This document shows positions 1-4,360 of a stretch of 5,661 nucleotides of DNA, piece after piece; the stretch's first letter is position 1, and each line of letters starts with the position of its first letter. A program made the translations under genes and the position numbers. Source of the stretch: JADFNO01 sp965369945 (GTDB taxonomy: Bacteria > Planctomycetota > Phycisphaerae > Phycisphaerales > SM1A02); NCBI GenBank assembly GCA_965369945.1, contig CBDUST010000289.1:1-5661 (forward strand), written 5' to 3'. The notes below the pieces were generated by a model that saw only the letters and a program-made list of their open reading frames with translations, searched no databases and was not told the origin of the DNA.

Positions 1-37
1 GAGAGGGTTGGGTGAGGGTGACTTCTCTTATCCGTAC

Positions 38-586
38 CTACGACTGGAGCGCCTGTTCTGCGATCGCCGGGTCAGTGAAGCGTGCGTATGCCAGGACGAC
101 TCTCCAATCCAGAAGCGGCACGAGCTTTCGCATGAGTCGGTTGACCCAGCGGTGTATGCCGCGCGGATCGGGATATCTGCGGACCATGATGGTCATGCAA
201 TGCTCAAGGCGTTTGGGCGTGCAGTCCTTGATGGGGAGTAACGCTGCTCGCAGAAGTGAATCGACTTCGAGAACTGAGTGCCAGTAGCGGTTGAGATACT
301 TTCCGACTGAGATCGATGCTTCGCGGACAGTTAGGCCGGTCAGTTGTTGACAGAGTGCTTCGTACTCTTCTGCGCGCGGAGACGTCGTGTTTGCGGGCGT
401 AAACCCGGCCCGTGGACGGGCGGGCTCACCGGGGCAGCGAGCCGTGTCTCCACAGGCGACTCGCCGTGGCGAGGCGTCCCCGCCCACGGCTTCGTGCGTG
501 GTCATAAAAGGTTGTGTTGGAAGGTTTTGCGCCCCCGGAAATTCCTGGGGCGCACCGGTACGGGCAAATGCAGCTACAGTGTTCAT
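38..586 (-). CDS. Hypothetical protein with disordered N-terminus and helical, basic C-terminal core (182 aa)
   Basis: I do not recognise this family. The start is set by an AAGGAG ribosome-binding site at 595-600, 8 nt before the ATG at 584-586. A longer reading from 649 is possible but has no such signal. Residues 1-70 are rich in Gly, Pro, Ala, Arg and Thr and look disordered. Residues 72-180 look compact and helical, with conserved-looking aromatic and basic stretches (KYLNRYWHSVLEVD at 96-109, VRRYPDPRGIHRW at 136-148, DWRVVLAYARF at 160-170). There is no signal peptide or membrane segment. Four cysteines (45, 51, 79, 122) are scattered and form no zinc pattern. It lies 134 bp downstream of an RHH-type gene on the same strand and has its own strong promoter in the gap. 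DNA for residues 12-61 is unusually palindromic, so that segment may be repeat-derived. The coding assignment is fairly safe because of the ribosome-binding site and promoter. The function is unknown. Confidence 0.6.
   Translation of the reverse strand: MNTVAAFARTGAPQEFPGAQNLPTQPFMTTHEAVGGDASPRRVACGDTARCPGEPARPRAGFTPANTTSPRAEEYEALCQQLTGLTVREASISVGKYLNRYWHSVLEVDSLLRAALLPIKDCTPKRLEHCMTIMVRRYPDPRGIHRWVNRLMRKLVPLLDWRVVLAYARFTDPAIAEQALQS
405..553. repeat. Cluster of palindromes inside the hypothetical gene
   Basis: Several inverted repeats crowd about 150 bp. They are CCGGCCCGT / ACGGGCGGG at 405-413 and 416-424 (one mismatch, with a perfect GCCCGT-GG-ACGGGC core), CTCGCC-GT-GGCGAG at 460-473 (perfect), GCCGTGG / CCACGGC at 463-469 and 484-490 (perfect, 14-nt loop), and GCGCCCCCGG / CCTGGGGCGC at 529-538 and 544-553 (one mismatch, 5-nt loop). 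The second and third overlap, so they would be alternative folds. The density resembles REP-type intergenic repeats, yet here it is read as codons 12-61 of the minus-strand gene. No transposase or terminal repeats are visible. Confidence 0.55.
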
Positions 587-594
587 CGGTCGGA

Positions 595-600
595 CTCCTT
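595..600 (-). promoter_or_regulatory. Ribosome-binding site of the hypothetical gene
   Basis: Read on the minus strand this is AAGGAG, ending 8 nt before the ATG at 584-586. It decides the start in favour of the 182-residue form over the upstream ATG at 647-649. Confidence 0.75.
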
Positions 601-660
601 CAACCGAGTTCGATCCACGCCCCCGGCTGTTCATCCAGCGCGGGGGCATTTGAGTTGTGT

Positions 661-677
661 GCTACCACACTGGTAGC
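661..677. promoter_or_regulatory. Perfect inverted repeat, possible operator
   Basis: GCTACCA (661-667) and TGGTAGC (671-677) form a perfect 7-bp inverted repeat with a 3-bp centre. It lies about 6-23 nt downstream of the start of transcription predicted from the promoter at 690-718, so it would fall in the early transcribed region of the hypothetical gene. That is a typical place for a repressor site. It could also form a small RNA hairpin in the leader. Which protein binds it, if any, is not visible from the sequence. Confidence 0.45.
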
Positions 678-689
678 AATGATGTCGGC

Positions 690-718
690 AATGTACCTAG
701 CCATGTACGTAGTGTCAA
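690..718 (-). promoter_or_regulatory. Sigma70-type promoter for the hypothetical gene
   Basis: On the minus strand the -35 box is a perfect TTGACA (713-718). It is followed by an exact 17-bp spacer (696-712) and a -10 box TACATT (690-695, 4 of 6 matches to TATAAT). Transcription would start near 683, leaving a leader of about 100 nt before the start codon at 586. The -35 box lies only 2 nt past the stop codon of the RHH gene. Two copies of GTACAT, 12 bp apart (703-708 and 691-696), overlap the spacer and the -10 box and could be half-sites for a regulator such as the RHH protein next door. That last point is inference. Confidence 0.6.
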
Positions 719-720
719 GC

Positions 721-906
721 CTACTGCTGCGTCTTTTTCCGTTTTTTCATATATTCGTTGACTGCTTCGCGCACCAGATCAGAACTGGTGATGCCGAGTC
801 GATGGGCTGCTGCATCGAGTCTCGCTTTCTCTGAGGCAGCAACCATGATCTTCAACTGCTTATCACGCTTGGGCGGCTTCGGTTGAGCCGAGAAGAAGAT
901 GTCCAT
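721..906 (-). CDS. Ribbon-helix-helix (CopG/Arc-like) DNA-binding protein, 61 aa
   Basis: This small protein fits the RHH pattern. A basic N-terminal segment (PKPPKRDKQ, 10-18) leads into a strand LKIMVAAS (18-25), then helix SEKARLDAAAHRLGI (25-39), a turn, and a second helix SSDLVREAVNEYMKK (41-55), with a lysine-rich tail. Such proteins act as dimers that insert the paired strands into the DNA major groove. They serve as antitoxins, plasmid copy-control repressors or relaxosome accessory factors. No toxin of a known family is adjacent: the downstream gene is unrecognised and has its own promoter. Autoregulation and control of the downstream gene are plausible but not shown. No Shine-Dalgarno sequence precedes the ATG. 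A -10-like TACAAT is placed so that the mRNA could start at the ATG itself. Confidence 0.7.
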   Translation of the reverse strand: MDIFFSAQPKPPKRDKQLKIMVAASEKARLDAAAHRLGITSSDLVREAVNEYMKKRKKTQQ

Positions 907-960
907 GGAGGGATTGTAAGGGAAGGGCGGCCGTGCCGGTGTCGTTCTGAGCCGCCCAAG
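868..960. repeat. 10-bp inverted repeat flanking the RHH start codon
   Basis: CTTGGGCGGC at 868-877 (inside the RHH gene, at the lysine/proline-rich N-terminus) is matched by its exact reverse complement GCCGCCCAAG at 951-960 upstream of the gene. The GGGCGGC at 925-931 is a third, partial copy that pairs with 951-957. The arms bracket the start codon and the candidate -10 box. They could be regulator half-sites or a chance GC-rich match. Confidence 0.35.
913..918 (-). promoter_or_regulatory. Candidate -10 box giving a leaderless RHH mRNA
   Basis: On the minus strand this reads TACAAT (5 of 6 matches to TATAAT). Exactly 6 nt separate it from the ATG at 904-906, the spacing expected if transcription starts on the A of the start codon. 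The intervening CCCTCC is not a ribosome-binding site. No good -35 box is visible at 16-19 bp, only a weak GACACC at 938-943, so the call is tentative. Confidence 0.35.
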
Positions 961-1010
961 GACTCAATCAAATCAATCCTGACGCCTTTGCCTTCCCTAG
1001 CGCGCGTGCC

Positions 1011-1040
1011 GTGACGGAGCCGCGTTGCTCCATTTACCAT
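1011..1040 (+). promoter_or_regulatory. Weak candidate promoter of the HEPN-like gene
   Basis: GTGACG (1011-1016), an 18-bp spacer and TACCAT (1035-1040) each match 4 of 6 consensus positions of a sigma70 promoter. They would start transcription near 1047, about 27 nt before the gene. Nothing better is visible between 907 and 1060. Confidence 0.25.
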
Positions 1041-1060
1041 ACGTCCCCACTTGATGCACA

Positions 1061-1065
1061 AGGAG
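1061..1065 (+). promoter_or_regulatory. Ribosome-binding site of the HEPN-like gene
   Basis: AGGAG ends 8 nt before the ATG at 1074. It selects this start over the in-frame GTG at 1011, which lies upstream of the site. Confidence 0.75.
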
Positions 1066-1073
1066 ATTCAGGA

Positions 1074-1988
1074 ATGGCGAGACACACGGCCATGATTCCG
1101 CTCATGAACTCAGGCACCGGAGACCTAGACGATTTCACATTTAAGTCGGGGGCGAGGATCACGAATGGATTTCCGCAAGTGATTCAAGAGGCGCTCGATA
1201 ATTTGCGTACTACGGATCAGTTCTCACAAAATGAGATCAAACACTGGGACTTCGCGAGGGGATGGCTATGGATCACATCGAACAATAATCCCGGGGACAC
1301 TCACGACACGATTCGTTTCCTGGCTCAGATGGCGCGGCAGCTTTGGACACTCCGCTGGTGCATTGATATCGCAGGCTGCGGCGAGAATAATTTCTGGCGC
1401 AATGGTTCGCTCATGCACTGTGCAGGAGTGTATGTGAGCTCACCCGACTTTCCTCTACCGTCGACCCAACGACACCATTTCATCTATTCTCCGCCAACCT
1501 ATGAGCAACGAATGGCAAGTTGGTCGGCTGCTCGTTTGGCAATTGCCGATGATTTACATCAACGCTTGCCGGTAACCGTTCCCCGGATCGCCATCGCCAC
1601 AAAGCTTCGGTATGTAATGTCGACGCGAGATGCACGCGATGCGACAATCCGGTTCTCGTTGGCACTCACTGCCTTGGAAACGCTCTTCATCGCACCATCG
1701 GAACGCCACTATATTTGGGATCCGCCAGTTCAGGATCGCATTCGCGAGGCAAATCGTGCAACTGCAGCCCAACTTGATGCCTCTTTCTTCGAGAAGGTTA
1801 GAGATCGACGGAATGACGCGACACATCGTGGCGGCTTCGACCAGACTGGCATCCACCCACGCCTCTTACGCGTCGAGCCGAAGACGGAGGATCTCCTCCG
1901 TGACTCCCTCGGCTGGGCGATCCGGAATCAGAGGGTACTTGAGTCTGCATTCGAGACCGATCAATGGCCTGCAGACGCCGGAGAGTAA
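1074..1988 (+). CDS. HEPN-domain (Apea-like) protein, putative RNase
   Basis: The 304-residue protein has no signal peptide or membrane segment. Residues 1-150 are unfamiliar, rich in Trp and aromatic residues (WDFARGWLWITS at 58-69). From about 150 the sequence follows the layout I associate with Apea-type HEPN domains: a helix with WSAARLAIADDL (150-161), a helix ending in ALTALETLF (197-205), a polar linker, and the motif R246-N-D-A-T-H251 in a predicted helix (EKVRDRRNDATHRGG). Arg followed by a polar residue and a His four residues on is the Rx4-6H signature of HEPN ribonucleases. Many of these act in abortive infection, toxin-antitoxin or CRISPR-linked systems. The gene stands alone on its strand, divergent from the RHH gene. 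A sampled stretch (1201-1260) has 28 of 60 G+C, lower than the metabolic genes downstream, consistent with acquisition. The target and biological role are unknown. A non-catalytic HEPN is possible. Confidence 0.62.
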   Translation: MARHTAMIPLMNSGTGDLDDFTFKSGARITNGFPQVIQEALDNLRTTDQFSQNEIKHWDFARGWLWITSNNNPGDTHDTIRFLAQMARQLWTLRWCIDIAGCGENNFWRNGSLMHCAGVYVSSPDFPLPSTQRHHFIYSPPTYEQRMASWSAARLAIADDLHQRLPVTVPRIAIATKLRYVMSTRDARDATIRFSLALTALETLFIAPSERHYIWDPPVQDRIREANRATAAQLDASFFEKVRDRRNDATHRGGFDQTGIHPRLLRVEPKTEDLLRDSLGWAIRNQRVLESAFETDQWPADAGE

Positions 1989-2116
1989 TGCAGATGTAGT
2001 ACCAAGTCGTTCTCTGGGAGTCCCCCGGCCACGGTGGCCTCGGAATCTTGGGAAACATGCGGCTATGTCTCTTGATTAGGTGACGCCTGCGCAGGGGGCA
2101 TGGAGTGGAACACGAG

Positions 2117-2170
2117 CACGCACGACTTTGCTGTGCGTGGCACCTGGCACGACGCCGCGTGGGCGCGGCG
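2117..2170. repeat. Two perfect hairpins upstream of the REP-like pair
   Basis: CACGCAC (2117-2123) pairs with GTGCGTG (2133-2139) across a 9-nt loop. CGCCGCG (2153-2159) pairs with CGCGGCG (2164-2170) across a TGGG tetraloop. Both are perfect 7-bp stems. They lie just before the inverted REP-like pair and may belong to the same composite repeat. Confidence 0.5.
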
Positions 2171-2196
2171 GGATGGGAAAGAGGTACGGCATGAGG

Positions 2197-2311
2197 TTTA
2201 GCCGGTGGGCTTGACCCACCGGGGGACGTGTTACGGAAGACTGGGGCGAGGTATCAAGGCTTTTCGTTCTGCGGGCGCTTCTCGCCCCCGGTGTGTTCAC
2301 CGGGGGCTAAA
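2197..2311. repeat. BIME-like inverted pair of REP-type hairpins
   Basis: Hairpin one is CCGGTGGG (2202-2209), loop CTTGA, CCCACCGG (2215-2222). Hairpin two is GCCCCCGGTG (2284-2293), loop TGTT, CACCGGGGGC (2298-2307). Both stems are perfect. The heptamer TTTAGCC at 2197-2203 leads into the first, and its reverse complement GGCTAAA at 2305-2311 closes the second, so the unit is head-to-head with the same outer tag, as in REP/BIME elements mobilised by REP-associated tyrosine transposases (RAYTs). No such transposase is in the window. Neither hairpin has a T-run after it, which argues against ordinary terminators. Confidence 0.6.
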
Positions 2312-2500
2312 TGTGGCCAAGGGGTGGGGCCTGGCTGGGAGCCTGGCCTGCGAGGGCATCTGGGCCCCATCAGGGCGGTTTCTGTGAAGTTCCTCTGGCT
2401 TTGGACGAGGTTTGGCAATAAGGTTTGGTCGAGGGCAGTTTCAGTAATGGCTGGAGTTCAGCCCCAGGCAATTGATCAGATCGATACAAAGGGATTCGAC

Positions 2501-3571
2501 ATGAAATTTCGCACGATCCTGACCGTCACCGCATGCTTGGCTTTGACTAGTGGCGCCTTCGCTCAACGCGGAAAGCTCTCGGTGGGTGATGCTGCGCCTG
2601 GGTTGGATATCGATACATGGGTCAAGGGCGAGAAGACGTCGATCGAGCCGGGAAAGGTATACGTGGTGGAGTTCTGGGCCACATGGTGTCCACCCTGCCG
2701 AAAGTCCATTCCCCTTCTGTCGGATTTGCAAGAGCAATATGGCGACCAAGGGCTGGTCATCATCGGAATCAGCGATGAGTTGGAAGGGGTGGTTCGACCG
2801 TTTGTGGATCGAATGGGCGATCGGATGAACTACACCGTCGCGACCGATCGGCGTGATGCGACCAAGCGGGCCTGGTTCAATCGAGCAGGGCTGAAAGGCA
2901 TCCCCGGGGCATTCATTGTGGACCGCGCGGGCAAGGTGGCGTTCATCGGAAATCCGGTTGACCCGAACGATAACTTCGACGCGATTCTGGCGCGCGTGAT
3001 GAAGGGGCGATACAACCCCGAACTTCAGCAAAAAGCAACGCCGGCTCTCACAGCAGCGCGGCAGGCGCGCAAGATCAAGAACTGGCGCATGGCCAATCGC
3101 TATCTGGACGAGGTCATCGCGTTGGACGCTCAAGTGTTTGCGGAGGTCGCGATCGAGAAGTTCGAGATGCTGCTTGACGATATGGACCAGCGCGAAGAAG
3201 CATATCGATATGCGAGTGAGCGACTCATCGAGAACCTTTTCAAGAATGATTCGGGCGCTTTGCAGATGCTTGCCATGAAGATCGCGATCGATCCGCGCTT
3301 TGTAACGGATCCTGCCCGGGATCTGCGTGATCTGGACGTGGCGTTGGAGGCGGCGGAAGCGGCGCAGCGAGCGGCCGGTCGTGATGATCCGGAATCGCTG
3401 TCGACGCTGGCTGTAGTGTATTACCACCGCAACGATATTGAGCAAGCGATCGATCTACAGACACAGGCGTACTTCATCGCCTCACCGAAGAACAAGCCGC
3501 GCTTCAAACGGGTGCTGGGCAGCTATCAGCAAGCCATCGATCGCGCGACGACCAGCTCGGGGACGGATTGA
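2501..3571 (+). CDS. Exported TlpA-like thioredoxin-fold protein with C-terminal helical repeat region
   Basis: The 356-residue protein starts with a clear signal peptide: basic MKFR, hydrophobic TILTVTACLALTSG, and cleavage likely after AFA at 19-21. An AAAGGG ribosome-binding site (2488-2493) lies 7 nt before this ATG, and the signal peptide confirms the start. Residues 26-170 form a TlpA/ResA-type redoxin domain with strand VYVVEFWATW, the redox motif W62-C-P-P-C66, and the cis-proline segment KGIPGAFIVD (Pro135). Family members use this cysteine pair outside the cytoplasm to reduce or exchange disulfides, for example in cytochrome c maturation. Residues 175-345 are almost all helical and include TPR-like segments (such as LSTLAVVYYHRNDIEQAIDLQTQAY, 300-324), probably a protein-binding part. 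That makes it about twice the usual TlpA length. It stands apart from cytochrome biogenesis genes, so its partner is unknown. Confidence 0.88.
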   Translation: MKFRTILTVTACLALTSGAFAQRGKLSVGDAAPGLDIDTWVKGEKTSIEPGKVYVVEFWATWCPPCRKSIPLLSDLQEQYGDQGLVIIGISDELEGVVRPFVDRMGDRMNYTVATDRRDATKRAWFNRAGLKGIPGAFIVDRAGKVAFIGNPVDPNDNFDAILARVMKGRYNPELQQKATPALTAARQARKIKNWRMANRYLDEVIALDAQVFAEVAIEKFEMLLDDMDQREEAYRYASERLIENLFKNDSGALQMLAMKIAIDPRFVTDPARDLRDLDVALEAAEAAQRAAGRDDPESLSTLAVVYYHRNDIEQAIDLQTQAYFIASPKNKPRFKRVLGSYQQAIDRATTSSGTD

Positions 3572-3594
3572 GCCCAACCGACCGGTCGAATAAT
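3568..3594 (+). promoter_or_regulatory. Weak candidate promoter for rpe
   Basis: TTGAGC (3568-3573, overlapping the stop codon of the TlpA-like gene) and AATAAT (3589-3594, 5 of 6 matches to TATAAT) are separated by only 15 bp, shorter than the preferred 17. A 10-bp palindrome CGACCGGTCG (3579-3588) fills most of the spacer and could be a regulator site. Readthrough from the upstream gene is an alternative. Confidence 0.25.
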
Positions 3595-3606
3595 TCGGAT
3601 ACGCTG

Positions 3607-3641
3607 CGCGGCGTCGAGTCCAAGGCGCCGCGTCGCCTTTT
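3607..3641 (+). terminator. Hairpin with short T-run between the TlpA-like gene and rpe
   Basis: Two mutually exclusive stems are possible: CGCGGCG / CGCCGCG (3607-3613 with 3626-3632), and AAGGCG / CGCCTT (3622-3627 with 3634-3639) running into TTTT (3638-3641). The second looks like a weak intrinsic terminator for the TlpA-like gene, but the T-run is short. The alternative folding could also make it an attenuator-like leader for rpe. That is inference. Confidence 0.3.
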
Positions 3642-3658
3642 GAGTCGTACCTCAGCCC

Positions 3659-4360
3659 ATGATCAGCAAAGCGTTGTTCTTGGTTCCGCCGGATCGCCCG
3701 TTGATCGGAGCGTCGATTCTCTCGGCCGACTTCGCCGAGCTGGGCGGTGACGCGCGGCCGGTGCTCCAAGCGGGTGCGGATTTTCTGGACCTCGATGTCA
3801 TGGATGGGCAGTTTGTTCACAACCTGACGATGGGCCCGGCTGTGTGTCGGTCGCTCCGTGAGGCGTTGCCGGAGGCATTTCTCGATGTGCACCTGATGGT
3901 GACAGACCCAAAGTTGTACGTCGCGCTATTCGCTGATGCCGGGGCGGATCATTTGACGTTCCATATCGAGGTCGCACCGGAGCCGGCGGCACTGATCGAG
4001 GTCATTCACGAGGCAGGGATGTCCGCTGGCTTGGCGATGAACCCGGATACGGACGTGGCGCAAATTTGCGGAAATATCGAGTCGGCGGATCTGGCGCTGG
4101 TGATGAGCGTGCAGCCGGGATTCTCCGGCCAGGCATTCTTGCCGGCCGTTCTGGAGCATGTTCGGGTCATCAGGCCGATGCTACGTGATGATCAGCGTTT
4201 GGAAATCGACGGCGGCGTGAATGGGCGAACGGCGGGGGCTTGTCTTGAGGCCGGGTGTGATGCATTGGTCGCGGCGTCGGCAATTTTCGGCTCCGAGGAC
4301 TACGGCCAGGCGATCGGCGCGCTGCGTGGGTCGGGCCAAGTGCTTTCACGGAGAAAATAG
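3659..4360 (+). CDS. rpe: Ribulose-phosphate 3-epimerase
   Basis: This cytoplasmic TIM-barrel enzyme interconverts D-ribulose 5-phosphate and D-xylulose 5-phosphate in the pentose phosphate pathway. The 233 residues match the family's usual length. Signature segments are all present in order: ASILSADFAELG (18-29), LDVMDGQFVHNLTMGP (45-60), LDVHLMV (75-81), MSVQPGFSGQAFLP (149-162) and EIDGGVN (182-188). The last two cover the phosphate-binding loop and a catalytic aspartate. Of the four metal ligands known in the family (His, Asp, His, Asp), three are visible as Asp46, His78 and Asp184. The first, usually His in HxDxMDG, is Asp44 here. An in-frame stop at 3641-3643 leaves ATG 3659 as the first start, though it lacks a clear ribosome-binding site. 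The stop codon abuts the ATG of the next gene, so the two form an operon. Confidence 0.93.
   Translation: MISKALFLVPPDRPLIGASILSADFAELGGDARPVLQAGADFLDLDVMDGQFVHNLTMGPAVCRSLREALPEAFLDVHLMVTDPKLYVALFADAGADHLTFHIEVAPEPAALIEVIHEAGMSAGLAMNPDTDVAQICGNIESADLALVMSVQPGFSGQAFLPAVLEHVRVIRPMLRDDQRLEIDGGVNGRTAGACLEAGCDALVAASAIFGSEDYGQAIGALRGSGQVLSRRK
4350..4353 (+). promoter_or_regulatory. Ribosome-binding site of the phosphatase-like gene, inside rpe
   Basis: GGAG lies within the last codons of rpe, 7 nt before the ATG at 4361. The ATG follows the rpe stop codon TAG (4358-4360) with no gap, so translational coupling is likely. Confidence 0.7.

Larger units (their letters stand above)
1989..2500. other. 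Gene-free stretch with hairpin repeats
   Basis: I see no convincing gene here. A reading frame continuous with the TlpA-like gene runs back to 2228, but it lacks a ribosome-binding site and covers repeat DNA, so I treat it as non-coding. A small inverted repeat GGCCAC-G-GTGGCC (2027-2039) lies 38 bp after the HEPN-like gene. It has no T-run after it, so it is a poor terminator. The hairpin cluster at 2117-2311 is described separately. From 2312 to 2487 the DNA is G-rich with a repeated GCCTGGC (at about 2329-2351) and no clear promoter for the downstream gene. Confidence 0.6.

Noticed and set aside
587..649. Longer N-terminus of the minus-strand hypothetical protein from the ATG at 649
   Set aside because: The AAGGAG site at 595-600 points to the ATG at 586. 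No comparable signal precedes 649.
721..1988. Classic HEPN/MNT or HEPN/RHH toxin-antitoxin pair
   Set aside because: The RHH and HEPN-like genes are divergent, not co-directional or overlapping, and no nucleotidyltransferase is present. A functional link remains possible but is not supported by the layout.
2197..2311. CRISPR array or intrinsic terminators
   Set aside because: There are no equal-length repeats with unique spacers, and neither hairpin has a T-run after it. An inverted pair fits REP/BIME elements better.
2228..2500. N-terminal extension of the TlpA-like protein by 91 residues
   Set aside because: The extension crosses the hairpin repeats, has no ribosome-binding site, and would bury a clear signal peptide that starts at 2501.
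2441..3445. Long minus-strand reading frame of 334 codons
   Set aside because: It lies antisense to the TlpA-like gene, whose motifs are certain. The translation shows no recognisable domain and is explained by GC-rich codon bias.
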